Shown one piece after another: positions 9,145 through 18,600 of a DNA stretch of 64,000 nucleotides. Both the position numbers and the translations under genes were made by a program. The notes beneath the pieces are model-generated. The model had not been told where the DNA came from. It searched no databases and saw only the letters and a program-made list of their open reading frames with translations. Positions within the stretch are counted from its first letter, which is position 1; each line of letters opens with the position of its first letter. The stretch comes from a virus: positions 1 to 64,000 of the IMG/VR virus record IMGVR_UViG_3300031857_000140. One strand, given 5' to 3'.

Positions 9145-9531
9145 ATGGCCATTATCTATTCTTGGGATTGCCGCACTGTCGACTGCTACCCCACCAAAGA
9201 TGAGCAAGGCGTAGAGCTGGATGACGTTGTATACAACATCCACTGGCGCCTAACCGGAACCGAAGAGTCTGGAGGCAAGACCTACTCTGCTACCGTTATC
9301 GGTACGCAGATGGTTACTGCTGACGACATCGACCCAGCTACCTTCATTCCTTTCGACGAACTTACCAACGAGATTGCAACTGGCTGGTGCACCGCAGCAA
9401 TGGGTGAAGAGCAGGTTGCTAACCTCGAGACCTCTGTTGCTAACCAGATTGCTTCACAAATCAATCCGACCAGCATCACCTTAGTTATCGGTGAGCCGGC
9501 ACCAGTGCCTCCCGCTCCCGTAGCTGAATAA
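9145..9531 (+). CDS. Phage protein of unknown function
   Basis: A 128-aa acidic protein beginning MAIIYSWDCRTVDCYP, with a middle VVYNIHWRLTGTEE segment and a Pro/Ala-rich tail ending PVPPAPVAE. Similar short proteins with an N-terminal 'YSWD..TV.CYP' and 'VYNVHWRLTG' are, from memory, frequent beside structural genes of marine and freshwater phages, but no function is established. It forms a short operon with the following 85-aa gene, between its own promoter and a terminator, in the virion gene block. Confidence 0.6.
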   Translation: MAIIYSWDCRTVDCYPTKDEQGVELDDVVYNIHWRLTGTEESGGKTYSATVIGTQMVTADDIDPATFIPFDELTNEIATGWCTAAMGEEQVANLETSVANQIASQINPTSITLVIGEPAPVPPAPVAE

Positions 9532-9558
9532 CTTTACTAACCTCAAACTTCAATTAAA

Positions 9559-9816
9559 ATGGCGAAAGTCAAACAAGAGCTGCTCGACGCAGTAAAGGAA
9601 GTCCAGAAGAATCTTCAGGCTATCCAAATGGAACTAGGTGCAATCGCTCTTGCTGAGCTGCGCAAGGACGCCCTTCTTAAGGCGTACGAAGAGCAGCAGG
9701 TAAAAGGCAAGGAGGCTACTGATGCCATCCAAGCCGAGCACGGAGACGGGTCAGTTGACCTTGAGACCGGAGAGTTCACCCCGGCTCCTGCTCCCGAAGC
9801 AGAGGTTGTAGAGTAA
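9559..9816 (+). CDS. Small coiled-coil protein
   Basis: An 85-aa protein. Residues 1-58 are predicted helical and heptad-like (AVKEVQKNLQAIQMELGAIALAEL), followed by an acidic Pro/Ala tail ending EVVE. The Pro/Ala-rich acidic tail resembles that of the preceding gene, so the two may act together. I do not recognise a family. Its stop lies only 22 bases before a strong terminator, closing the transcript. Confidence 0.55.
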   Translation: MAKVKQELLDAVKEVQKNLQAIQMELGAIALAELRKDALLKAYEEQQVKGKEATDAIQAEHGDGSVDLETGEFTPAPAPEAEVVE

Positions 9817-9837
9817 GCAACAGCTAACACTACCGTC

Positions 9838-9870
9838 AAGGCCCCCACTAAAGGGGGCCTTTGTCTTTTT
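9838..9870 (+). terminator. Intrinsic terminator
   Basis: AAGGCCCCC (9838-9846) and GGGGGCCTT (9853-9861) form a perfect 9-bp stem with an ACTAAA loop, followed by TTGTCTTTTT. An AACAGCTA word lies just upstream, directly after the preceding stop. Confidence 0.9.
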
Positions 9871-9873
9871 ACT

Positions 9874-9881
9874 TATTTTTG
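9874..9881 (+). promoter_or_regulatory. TAnnTTTG promoter
   Basis: TATTTTTG, 18 bases before the ATG at 9900, immediately behind the terminator. It restarts transcription for the next two genes. Confidence 0.55.
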
Positions 9882-9899
9882 TATATCAATAGATAAGCT

Positions 9900-10223
9900 A
9901 TGGAAGACCGCATTAAGAATATGCTCAAGAAGCACGGGCTGTCGGGTGTTAACCGCCCAAAGAAAACCCCGTCGCATCCGACCAAGAAAGGCATCGTTCT
10001 TGCTAAGGTTGGAGATAAGATTCGGTTGATTCGTTTTGGCGACCAGAAGATGGGCCACAACTACAGTCCCGAAGCTCGTAAGGCATTCAAGACTCGCCAT
10101 GCAAAGAACATCGCCAAAGGAAAGATGAGTGCTGCCTATTGGTCGGACCGCGCGTTCTGGGCTGGCCCAAGTGGCGACAAGAAGATGCCGCCTAAATCGC
10201 AGAAATATACACGTGGAATCTAA
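9900..10223 (+). CDS. Small basic phage protein
   Basis: A 107-aa, very basic protein (Lys/Arg-rich throughout). The middle has GIVLAKVGDKIRLIRFGDQK, then a segment with FKTRHAKNIAKGKMSAAYWSDRAFW. Similar 'RHAKNI.KGKMSAAYW' proteins recur near head genes of aquatic phages, as I recall, but without a proven role. The charge suggests nucleic acid binding, or a minor head protein packaged with DNA. Its stop overlaps the next start (TAATG), so the two are translationally coupled. Confidence 0.6.
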   Translation: MEDRIKNMLKKHGLSGVNRPKKTPSHPTKKGIVLAKVGDKIRLIRFGDQKMGHNYSPEARKAFKTRHAKNIAKGKMSAAYWSDRAFWAGPSGDKKMPPKSQKYTRGI

Positions 10224-10612
10224 TGGCAACAGCTACCAAAAAGAACCCGGCTCTTTGGAAACGAATAGTGTCCCAAGTGAAGTCTGGCACCAAGGGTGGG
10301 GACGCTGGGGAGTGGAGTGCGAGGAAGGCCCAATTAGCCGTTTCGTTATACAAGAAAGCAGGAGGCTCTTACGCGGGACCCAAGCGCTCGACTTCTCTCT
10401 CAAAGTGGACCCAGCAGAACTGGCGTACAAAAAGCGGTAAGCCTTCTTCTGAAACTGGAGAGCGCTATCTCCCGGAGAAAGCCATAAAGTCCCTGTCCTC
10501 AGCGGAATACGCAGCAACGACTCGTGCCAAGAGAGAAGGAACAGCTAAAGGAAAGCAGTTTGTTGCTCAGCCAAAATCTGTTGCTAAGAAGGTCAAAAAG
10601 TTTCGTTCTTAA
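10223..10612 (+). CDS. DUF5872-like basic protein
   Basis: A 129-aa protein with NPALWKRIVSQVKSGTKGG followed by EWSARKAQLAVSLYKKAGG, then SLSKWTQQNWRT and YLPEKA. This order of motifs matches what I know as DUF5872, a small family seen in phages and bacteria with no assigned reaction. It is strongly basic, with a KKVKKF C-terminus. Co-transcribed with the upstream basic gene and placed just before scaffold and capsid genes, it may be a DNA-associated minor head protein (inference). Confidence 0.65.
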   Translation: MATATKKNPALWKRIVSQVKSGTKGGDAGEWSARKAQLAVSLYKKAGGSYAGPKRSTSLSKWTQQNWRTKSGKPSSETGERYLPEKAIKSLSSAEYAATTRAKREGTAKGKQFVAQPKSVAKKVKKFRS

Positions 10613-10652
10613 GATATTTACACTCACGCAAAATGTAAGGTGTTCACATCTA

Positions 10653-10660
10653 TACATTTG
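10653..10660 (+). promoter_or_regulatory. TAnnTTTG promoter for head genes
   Basis: TACATTTG, 23 bases before the scaffold ATG at 10684. Probably drives scaffold plus major capsid protein up to the 13206 terminator. Confidence 0.65.
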
Positions 10661-10683
10661 CATAAACCATTAAACGAATTTAT

Positions 10684-11784
10684 ATGAACTCAGTTGAATC
10701 ACAAATGGAGCAGGCTCTCACGAGCGCAGGATTTTCGGTGTCGGACACTCCGCCCGCAGCCCTGATGAATGAGGCCGCTGAACAATTTACGGAGCCCGCT
10801 CCGGTGCAAACCGAAGCAGCTCCGCAAGCGCAGGAATCGACTCAGCCTGCAGGAGCACCTGAGCCACAAGCTCAGGGGCAACTGGAAAGTGAGCCGAGTT
10901 CTTTGACAGAACCCCTAAGCGGGGAACAATTCATGCCGTTCCCGGATGAAGTCTTTGGCGAAACGCCTGCTGACGATTATTCGGAAATGAGCGATGAGGA
11001 GTTCTCCGATATGTATGCTCAACTTGACCCTCGCATTCAAGTTATCGCAGACTTCGTTGCCCAGACTGGTCGTTCTCCGGAAGATTGGTTTCGTTATCAG
11101 GCTCTAGACCCATCCGAAATGGATGATTTGACCGCGGTACGAATCAACCTTGCTAGTGAATATCCCAATCTGTCCAGTGAAGAGGTGAACCTGCTGTTGT
11201 CCAGCAAATACAAGATGGACGACTCGGTTTACAGCGAAGATGAAATTCGCCTCGGTAACCTGCAGCTAAAGCTTGACGCTACAAAAGCTCGTACGCAAAT
11301 GGAACAGCTCCGTGAGCAGTTCGGTTTGCCTGAGTATGAAGCACAGTCTACGCAAGAGTTTGAAAGTCCTTTCGACGAAGCGTGGTTTCGGGGAATGCAC
11401 CAGTCTCTAGGTGAGCTCGGACAGATTTCGTTCGACTTACCCAATGGAAAAGAGTTCAACTTTGGTGTACCGGAATCATACCGAAACGAATTGTTCAGAG
11501 AGAACGCGAACATAGACACGTACTTCGATAAGTACATTGACGACCAAGGAAACTGGGACCATGACCTTTGGAATATGCACCGCACGGTAACGGATAACCT
11601 TCCGAACATCTTGCAGAATATATACCAACAGGGCCTTAGCGACGGACAGCGAGCAATCGTTGAACGTGCTGCTAACGTGGACGCATCGACCCCAGTCGCC
11701 CCTGTACAAAACCAAAAAAGCGCCTTAGCCGAGCAAGTCCTAGACGCGCTCGGACGGCAACAAACCTTAACCTTTAAAATCTAA
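10684..11784 (+). CDS. Probable capsid scaffolding protein
   Basis: A 366-aa acidic protein. The first 85 residues are Ala/Gln/Glu/Pro-rich and disordered; the rest is acidic and helical, with DDYSEMSDEEFSDMYAQLD and a Gln/Leu-rich C-terminus. It lies 8 bases upstream of the major capsid gene under the same promoter, the classic scaffold position, and its composition (acidic, disordered N-terminus, helical C-terminus) fits. No protease motif is evident in it or nearby, so maturation cleavage, if any, is not explained. The assignment is by context, not by sequence family. Confidence 0.65.
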   Translation: MNSVESQMEQALTSAGFSVSDTPPAALMNEAAEQFTEPAPVQTEAAPQAQESTQPAGAPEPQAQGQLESEPSSLTEPLSGEQFMPFPDEVFGETPADDYSEMSDEEFSDMYAQLDPRIQVIADFVAQTGRSPEDWFRYQALDPSEMDDLTAVRINLASEYPNLSSEEVNLLLSSKYKMDDSVYSEDEIRLGNLQLKLDATKARTQMEQLREQFGLPEYEAQSTQEFESPFDEAWFRGMHQSLGELGQISFDLPNGKEFNFGVPESYRNELFRENANIDTYFDKYIDDQGNWDHDLWNMHRTVTDNLPNILQNIYQQGLSDGQRAIVERAANVDASTPVAPVQNQKSALAEQVLDALGRQQTLTFKI

Positions 11785-11792
11785 CATAAGAG

Positions 11793-13193
11793 ATGGCAAC
11801 TACTAGTGCACCTCCCGTGTATAATGATAGCAAGTCGGCAGTATTTCGCCGGCTTGACCCGACGAAGTACAGCTCACTTGCTGACTTTATCGACGAAGTA
11901 AACGCTCCCGACAACCGCGACCAACTGGTTAAAACCTACGGTTACCAGCAAATCAGCGGTGGTCTTACGGGGTTTCTAAACCTTACCGGCGCCGTACGCG
12001 GAAACGGTACCGCCGATGAGGTTCAGTACTGGGAAGAAACTCGCCTGCACGCTTACGCGTCTGTAGCTCCTACGGCTTCTGCCGCTGCTGCTGCTACTAC
12101 GTTCGTAGGCCAGAAGGCAAGCAGCGATGCTTCTGTTCTTCGTTTGAATGACGTAGTTCTCGTTGGTGGTCAAGACCGTTTCATCGTTACGGCTATTAGC
12201 CCGACCGGTGAAGTTTCTAACACCGCTACTGCTAACTACACGTTCCAATCGCTTTCTAGCGCTGGTTTGACTGCTTCTGTAAGCACGGCTTCTGTTAACC
12301 TTCCGGTTATCGGTAACCTATTTGCTCAAGGTTCTGACCAGAACCAAGGCTACCTGGAGTCTAACGTTATCAAGCGTACTAACGCTTACAGCATCATCAA
12401 GGAAGTATTCAAGGTTACCGGTTCGCAAGCAACGAACATCGGCTGGGTTAACGTCGGCAACGGCGACTACCGCTGGTACGTTAAGGGCGAAATGGATACC
12501 CGTGCTCGCTTCCTCGACAAGCGCGAAATGATGTTGTTGCTCGGAGTTGGAATCCCTTCAACTTCTACCATCACTACTACGAACATCGGAGGTCTTCCTA
12601 CGGCTGGCGAAGGTTACTTCTCTGCCATCGAGAACCGCGGTATCGTACAGTCTGGATACATCGACACCCTCACTGAGATGGACATCTTGGTTGCTGAACT
12701 TGACAAGCAAGGCGCTGCTCCTGAGTACGCTATGTACGTCAACACGGCTCAAGACCTGTACATCGACGACATGGTTGCTTCGTTGAACGGTGCTGCTGGA
12801 TTCGGAAGCGCTACTATCGGTGTTAACGCATTCGGTGGTAAGGTGAACGAAGCTGCAATGCTGGGCTTCAAGTCGTTCTCTCGTGGTTCTTACACGTTCC
12901 ACAAGCACTCTTGGAAGCTTCTCAACGACCCGACCTTGCTGTCTGGTTCGAAGTACCTCGGCGTAATGATTCCTATGACCACTGTTGTTGACCCCAAGAC
13001 TGGCACCCGTGCCGCTGCCTTGGAGCTTAACTACAAGGACACGAATGGTTACAGCCGCGAAATGGAGCACTGGATGACCGGTTCTATCTTGGGTGTTGCT
13101 AACACGAACGAGGACTCACTGCAGTTCAACTACCGTTCGGAGTGCGCCCTGATTACCCGCGCCGCCAACCAGCATATCCTTATCAAAGGTTAA
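11793..13193 (+). CDS. Major capsid protein
   Basis: A 466-aa protein of even composition and strongly biased codon use (many GCT, AAC, TTC, CGT codons), typical of the most highly expressed virion gene. It sits between a probable scaffold and a strong terminator, and precedes the connector-like genes. Features include an N-terminal helix-rich segment, an insertion of beta type (residues about 100-165), and a C-terminal half with WVNVGNGDYRWYVKGEMDTRARFLDKREMMLLLGVG. The size and context fit an HK97-fold capsid protein of podoviruses of Bacteroidota; the fold itself is inferred. Confidence 0.8.
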   Translation: MATTSAPPVYNDSKSAVFRRLDPTKYSSLADFIDEVNAPDNRDQLVKTYGYQQISGGLTGFLNLTGAVRGNGTADEVQYWEETRLHAYASVAPTASAAAAATTFVGQKASSDASVLRLNDVVLVGGQDRFIVTAISPTGEVSNTATANYTFQSLSSAGLTASVSTASVNLPVIGNLFAQGSDQNQGYLESNVIKRTNAYSIIKEVFKVTGSQATNIGWVNVGNGDYRWYVKGEMDTRARFLDKREMMLLLGVGIPSTSTITTTNIGGLPTAGEGYFSAIENRGIVQSGYIDTLTEMDILVAELDKQGAAPEYAMYVNTAQDLYIDDMVASLNGAAGFGSATIGVNAFGGKVNEAAMLGFKSFSRGSYTFHKHSWKLLNDPTLLSGSKYLGVMIPMTTVVDPKTGTRAAALELNYKDTNGYSREMEHWMTGSILGVANTNEDSLQFNYRSECALITRAANQHILIKG

Positions 13194-13205
13194 ACCTGGA
13201 AATCG

Positions 13206-13237
13206 GGAGGGGGTTTCGGCCCCCTCCTTTTTTTTAC
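13206..13237 (+). terminator. Strong intrinsic terminator after capsid gene
   Basis: GGAGGGGG (13206-13213) pairs with CCCCCTCC (13220-13227) around a TTTCGG loop, followed by eight or more T. It isolates the capsid transcript. Confidence 0.92.
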
Positions 13238-13257
13238 TCTCTTAATTTCATTTAGTT

Positions 13258-14079
13258 ATGACTACTGAACAAGCCCCTACCACCTCCAAGCGAGGTCCCC
13301 GCGTCATTGACGCACCAGCTCCAACAGCTAAGCGTGGAGTGCCCGTTATCAAGCGGGAGCAAGCACCGAGCCTACAGAAAATCTATGAGATTCCTTACGG
13401 CGGCGGTATCGTTTGCAAAATCCGTTCTGAAGCCACTGTATACGACAAGGAAACCAGACAGGTTCGCGGTATCCGTTACTGCCCTAACGAGCCCAGCGTA
13501 TACACTGACGAACAGAGCCACAACGCTCGCCGTGAGCACATCCTATTCCGTAATGGAATGTTGATTGTTCCGGAAGACAAACCTAACCTCGCTGCATTCC
13601 TTGACCTGCACCCACAGAACCGTGCTAACGGTGGGGAGCTGTTCATCCTCGTTGAGCGCAGCCGTGACGTACAATTACAGGTTGACCGTGAGTTCTTGCT
13701 GCACGATGCAGTTGCTCTTGTGCGCAACAAGGAGCTCGACGAGCTACTTGCTGTTGCCGTAGCTCTTGGCATCAACATCCAACAGAAGACTATTGAAATT
13801 CGCCGCGAGCTTCTCACAGAAGCTAAGGCGAATCCAGAGGCCTTCATTAAGATGTTTGACGACCCACGTGTCAAGTGCCGTTCTGCCGTTATCCAAGCCA
13901 ATGATTTCCAAATCATTTCGCTGCGTCCCGATGGAGTGTTCTGGTTTGATAGCGGTCGCCTGATTCTGTCTGTTCCTGCCGGTCAGGACCCGACGGACAT
14001 CATGGTTCGTTTCTGCCTCACTGAGAAGGGAGCATCTGTATATGAGGAAATTGTTTCTCGTTTGGAAAAGTTGTCGTAG
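13258..14079 (+). CDS. Head-associated protein of unknown family
   Basis: A 273-aa protein. The first 45 residues are disordered, with two similar basic words (KRGPRVID and KRGVPVIK), then a mixed alpha/beta body with GGGIVCKIRSEATVYD and a helical segment ELLAVAVALGINIQQKTIEIRRELLTEA. It is flanked by terminators on both sides, so it is expressed as a single gene; no TAnnTTTG box is visible upstream, so its promoter or read-through is unclear. The place between capsid and connector-type genes suggests an auxiliary head or neck protein. I do not recognise a family. Confidence 0.55.
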   Translation: MTTEQAPTTSKRGPRVIDAPAPTAKRGVPVIKREQAPSLQKIYEIPYGGGIVCKIRSEATVYDKETRQVRGIRYCPNEPSVYTDEQSHNARREHILFRNGMLIVPEDKPNLAAFLDLHPQNRANGGELFILVERSRDVQLQVDREFLLHDAVALVRNKELDELLAVAVALGINIQQKTIEIRRELLTEAKANPEAFIKMFDDPRVKCRSAVIQANDFQIISLRPDGVFWFDSGRLILSVPAGQDPTDIMVRFCLTEKGASVYEEIVSRLEKLS

Positions 14080-14100
14080 ATTTGCTCTACACATCAAGCG

Positions 14101-14165
14101 TCAGACCAATCTGGTTGGTATCTCTGGTCTGACAAAATTGGGGGCTTAGGCCCCCTTTTTCTTTT
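14101..14165 (+). terminator. Inverted repeat plus intrinsic terminator
   Basis: TCAGACCA (14101-14108) and TGGTCTGA (14125-14132) form an 8-bp inverted repeat. Right after it, GGGGGC (14140-14145) and GCCCCC-type pairing around TTAGG is followed by a T-run (14156-14160 and on). Confidence 0.85.
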
Positions 14166-14167
14166 TG

Positions 14168-14175
14168 TATATTTG
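14168..14175 (+). promoter_or_regulatory. TAnnTTTG promoter for neck/tail genes
   Basis: TATATTTG, 17 bases before the ATG at 14193; likely drives the ring and hub genes to about 20.76 kb. Confidence 0.65.
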
Positions 14176-14192
14176 CTTCAAAGCCAAAGACT

Positions 14193-14945
14193 ATGGCAAG
14201 TGTAGAAAGAGTATACCGTGCAGTAAAGGACATAGCGAACAAAGACCAGCGTGGATTCATCACGCCGGCCATCTTTAACGAGTTCGCAGGCATCGCTCAG
14301 ATGAACGTTTTCAACCGTTTATTTGACGAGATGGGCCTTTCTGTACGTATGCGCCGCAGTGGCGCAGATGCCCAGCGACAGTTCGCTAAGGCAAAGAAAA
14401 TAGAGGAAGACCTCTCAACGTTTTCCAAGAAAGCAACGCTGAATCTTGTTGCTGGAGTAGCAGATAAGCCGTCTGACTTTGCTCGTGTTATCGCAATCAC
14501 AACTCCGGGTAAGTACGTGCTAGGAAACTACCAGCAGTACCAGGTACAGATTGTGTACAATACCGAGCACATGGACAGAATCTTAACGAGCGACCTGTCT
14601 CGTCCCACGAGCTCTGCCCCCGTTGCTTTGATTGGAAACCAGATTGAGGTGTTCCCAAATACGAATACCAGCATCACGTCTGTTGTACTGCGCTACTACA
14701 AGCTTCCGCAGGGAATCGTTCCAACTACTGGAGCGAAGACCGCCTCTGCTCCAACATACGGATATACCTCGGTAGTTCCCGGTGTTGAGCTGTACTCTGC
14801 AGCCAACAGCGTTGACTTTGAGATGCCTGAGCAGTACTTCACCGAATTGGTAACGGAGATTTTGACGCTTGTAGGCGTCAATCTCCGCGACAGCGATGTG
14901 TACAACTACGGAGCAAGTGAAACCACCAAAGACGAAGCTCAATAA
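14193..14945 (+). CDS. Probable neck/ring (head-to-tail adaptor) protein
   Basis: A 250-aa protein. The N-terminal 90 residues are helical (VERVYRAVKDIANKDQRGFIT), followed by a beta-rich part with IGNQIEVFPNTNTSITSVVLRYYKLPQG. The order capsid, this gene, a 247-aa gene, then a giant hub protein matches the ring/adaptor genes of P22- and crAss-like podoviruses. The stop overlaps the next start (TAATG). The assignment to the neck is by position, length and secondary-structure pattern; no signature motif was found. Confidence 0.6.
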   Translation: MASVERVYRAVKDIANKDQRGFITPAIFNEFAGIAQMNVFNRLFDEMGLSVRMRRSGADAQRQFAKAKKIEEDLSTFSKKATLNLVAGVADKPSDFARVIAITTPGKYVLGNYQQYQVQIVYNTEHMDRILTSDLSRPTSSAPVALIGNQIEVFPNTNTSITSVVLRYYKLPQGIVPTTGAKTASAPTYGYTSVVPGVELYSAANSVDFEMPEQYFTELVTEILTLVGVNLRDSDVYNYGASETTKDEAQ

Positions 14946-15688
14946 TGGCTAACGCATACATTCCAGTTGACCAGGTAGTCAATGACTACATCATTGCAAT
15001 GCAGGAGGACGACTATGCGTCCAATGTATCTGACTATCAGTTGCGCCAGTATGCCCTTCGCGGAATCCGCGAGTTTGGCATGGACATCGCTGCAAACATC
15101 AAGAGCACGCTGCTTGATGTAAACGAGCAGTATGGATACGTAGAAATCCCATGTGATTTGTTGGCCCTTACAAAAATCGGACAGCTTGGTAGCGATGGTC
15201 TTGTCTACGTATTCGCGGAGAACAAGAACATGAACCTGCTAAAGAATCAGCCTGCTGAAGATGTCCCCGACTATCTGTTGGGCTTTGACTCGTACGTGTT
15301 CCGCAACTTCATATTTGAAAACACCGTTGGTCGTCTCTACGGGATGGGCGGCGGTCAGGGCGCTGGTGAGTACCGCATGAACTGGGCTGAGAACCGCATT
15401 GAGATTTCAATGCTGTCCGACACCACGCAGGTCGTAATCGAGTACATCTCCGACGAGGCCAAGTCCGATAATCCTTCTGTTCCTACTGCTGCTGAGGAAG
15501 CACTTCGAGCCTATATGTACTGGAAGACGCTGGAGCGTAAATCCAGCGTACCGATGGGCGAGAAGCAACGTGCTCGCGCAGAATACTACAATCAGCTTCG
15601 CCTGGCTAACGCCCGCCTGAAGTCATTCAGCAAGGATGATGCTCTGCAAATCATCCGCCGCAACTACCGTCTTAGTCCTAAAGCATAA
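14945..15688 (+). CDS. Probable tail ring / gp4-gp11-like adaptor protein
   Basis: A 247-aa protein. It begins MANAYIPVDQVVNDYIIAMQ and has a helical N-terminus (LRQYALRGIREFGMDI), a beta core with VNEQYGYVEIPCDLLALTKIG, and a long C-terminal helix from about residue 175 (EEALRAYMYWKTLERKSSV). This helix/beta/helix pattern is typical of T7 gp11-like and P22 gp4-like proteins that line the neck and carry the hub. It lies 3 bases upstream of the giant hub gene and is translationally coupled to the previous ring protein. Confidence 0.65.
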   Translation: MANAYIPVDQVVNDYIIAMQEDDYASNVSDYQLRQYALRGIREFGMDIAANIKSTLLDVNEQYGYVEIPCDLLALTKIGQLGSDGLVYVFAENKNMNLLKNQPAEDVPDYLLGFDSYVFRNFIFENTVGRLYGMGGGQGAGEYRMNWAENRIEISMLSDTTQVVIEYISDEAKSDNPSVPTAAEEALRAYMYWKTLERKSSVPMGEKQRARAEYYNQLRLANARLKSFSKDDALQIIRRNYRLSPKA

Positions 15689-15691
15689 TCT

Positions 15692-18600
15692 ATGCCGTCT
15701 ATTGATAAGCTCATACCGCGCTATCTCAACACTGATGACGATGAGCGTCTCGTTAAGAGCGTAGAAATGACGGATGCGCAGAACTTGCGCATCTCTGTCG
15801 ACGTTGAACGTGATGCGCTTGTAATCAAAAATGCTTATGGAAACGTAGCGAGGTCTAGCACGCTTGAGAACGGCTCCATGCCAGCGGGAACCAACAAGGC
15901 TCTCGGCTCTGTTGCTGACGACACCACCAATCAGATTTACTTCGCTGTGTACAACAGCGGTGGAAACCACTTGATTGTGCGCTACGATGCCAACGGAAAG
16001 AAGGCATACAAGGTATACCAAAGCTCAGTACTGCAGTTTTCATTGGACTCGTTTGTGCAGATGTCTATCGTGCGCAACTCCAACACGGACATCCTTCTCT
16101 ACCTCAACGACGGCCTTAGCGCTCCGAAGAAGATAAATGCCACCAAGGCAGAGCAGAGCCTTACGGGCAATGGAGGATACCCTTCTACGTTCCTTAATGG
16201 AACTAGTGAGGAGAAGCTGTTGTACATCACGGTGGCTAAGCAGCCACCTTTGGCGCCGCCCACAATCACGTTCGTAAACAACCCATCGTACCCGCAGAAC
16301 GAAATGTTCGAGAAGAACTTTCAGTTTGCATACCAGTATGAGTACATCGACGGTGAGCAGAGCGCTCTAAGCCCATACTCTCGTTTGGCGGTATCGGCAT
16401 CGCAGTTGAAAGACGGATTCATCAATACCGGACAGAAGAACTTCTTCAACCAGATTAACGTAACGGTAGCCAACAACAAGGGCGACGTTAGCAAAATCAA
16501 GGTATATGCTCGTCGTGGAGACCGCGATGCGCCTTTCTTCTTGATTGCTACGCTGTTGAATAACCCTTCTGGTGGAACGCAGGTAGTGAACTTCCGCGAT
16601 GACCAGAGCTTCATTCCTTTGGCAGCGGAGGTGCAGGACAAGCGTTACGACAACGTACCACAGGTTGCTGACTCTCAGGCTATATGCAGTAGCCGCCTCT
16701 TTTATGGCGGCTACACCGAGGGCTACCCGAACCTATCTGTTGAGGGCACGAGCGTCACTCCGAACTACAACGAGAAGACCACGCCCATCGACATAGATGT
16801 TCAGTTCGTTTCAAATCCAGCTTCTGCGTTTGATGACCCTACTGAGCAGAACAGATACTTCTCAATCAACTACGCAAACATTCCTGCTGTTGTAACGGAA
16901 GACTCTTCGGTATTCTTGTCCTTTTCTTGGGACGACGGATTTGTTGTCCTAAAGAATAGGCTTGGAGACAACGACAACTACAACTTCTGGATGCAGGGTG
17001 GGGCTCCGAGCGCAAACGACATTTCTGTTAAGCCAGGTGGCGTTGGTTTGTTTTCAACTATGTCTGCGGCAGAAAAGGCTTCAGCCATCTCTGGTATTAG
17101 AATACCGGCGCCAAACCAAGGAGAGCCCGGCCCAAATGCCGATGGACCACTCAACTGTCCGCCAACTATCCGTTTCATCAAGCAAAAAGGAACGAGCGAG
17201 ACAGAAGACCGTGAAGTACCCATTGAGGCTATACGCAATGGAATCAAATTGCTTACCAGCGGAATTCAAGTGCGTAAGCGTATTGACATTCCAGCTGGGA
17301 CTACTCGACTTCGCGTAATACAAATCATCGAAGGACAGATATTGGGTCGCTATCCAATCTTAGCTAATCCTCAGCCTGGAAACGGTGGATTCAGTACGTT
17401 TACCACGTCTGATGCTACTGCTGGAACTGTTGAATCTGCAGCATTCAAGGGAAAGGGATATGCCTATATCTGGCCTGTATCTGAGGGTTCTACTTCTACG
17501 TTAAAGACCTATAAGGTCCTAATTGATACCCTTACTATTTCCATTGACAAGTTTGTCTTTGGTCAAAAGCAAACGGATGTTATTGACCCAGATTCTCCAA
17601 CAGCTCAGTTTGACTTCATCGAGGGTCCATCAAACTCAAAGGACCAGAACAACCGGATTATCATCAACCAATACGTAAGTAATGGTCGTGGTCAAGAGGT
17701 AAAGCTCGGTCCTGGATATGCTCAGGGTGAAACTCGCGACGGTCAAGTGCTACGCACCAATGCATCTGTTACGTCGGGTGGTTGCTTCCTTATCCCCCGT
17801 GATAAGATGGACGGCCAGCGCTGCTTCAAGTCGGGCTCAGCTCACCAGCTTGGCATCGTGTACTTCGATGACCGTGGTCGTGCAGGTGGCGTTCAGCGAG
17901 TAGGAACAGCAGAAATCCTGCACACCAATAACCGCGCCACACAGAACAACCTTGACGGATTCGCAAACATCGTTATGCGAATCAAGCACAAGCCACCCGT
18001 ATGGGCAAAGAGATACTCTCCGGTATACGCTGGAGTTGGCTCTGTGGTTAACAAGGTTCAGTACAGCGTAGGTGGTGCATACCTCGCATTCAACGACCAA
18101 TCCAATCAGGGTTCATTTGGTGCAAACCAGAGCATCTATCTGGCGTTAAATACCCTGCAAGGCAAGGAGAACTCGTACACCAACCAGTTTGGTGCCATGA
18201 TTGAATACGGCTTTGCCATTGGTGATAAGGTGCGCATCGTCCGTTACGGAAACAACCAAAAGGTTCAGTACGTATTCAAAGTCGTTAAGACCGTCAACCT
18301 GATTGACGACCTGGCCATCAACCCGCTGTTAGATAGAAGCTCTAAGGCTTCTATCCAAAACACCACGGGTACGTTCTTGGTCATTGAGGAAAACGAAGGA
18401 GCTACTGGCTTCAATGCGAAGAGTATCCTTAACAACAACAGCAATTGGAACGACGATTGCGTTATTGAGATATTCCGAGAGAATAAGGCCTTTGACAGCA
18501 AGCTATACTACGAGATTGGAACTAGCCTTCCCATCACGAGCGGTGTTCACGCTTCTGAGCGTGTAACAGGCTCAAGCTCGGTAAAGGTTACTGCTCAGAG

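Noticed and set aside
12558-13070. 170-codon antisense frame in the capsid gene
   Set aside because: Consequence of strong codon bias in a highly expressed gene; no supporting signals.
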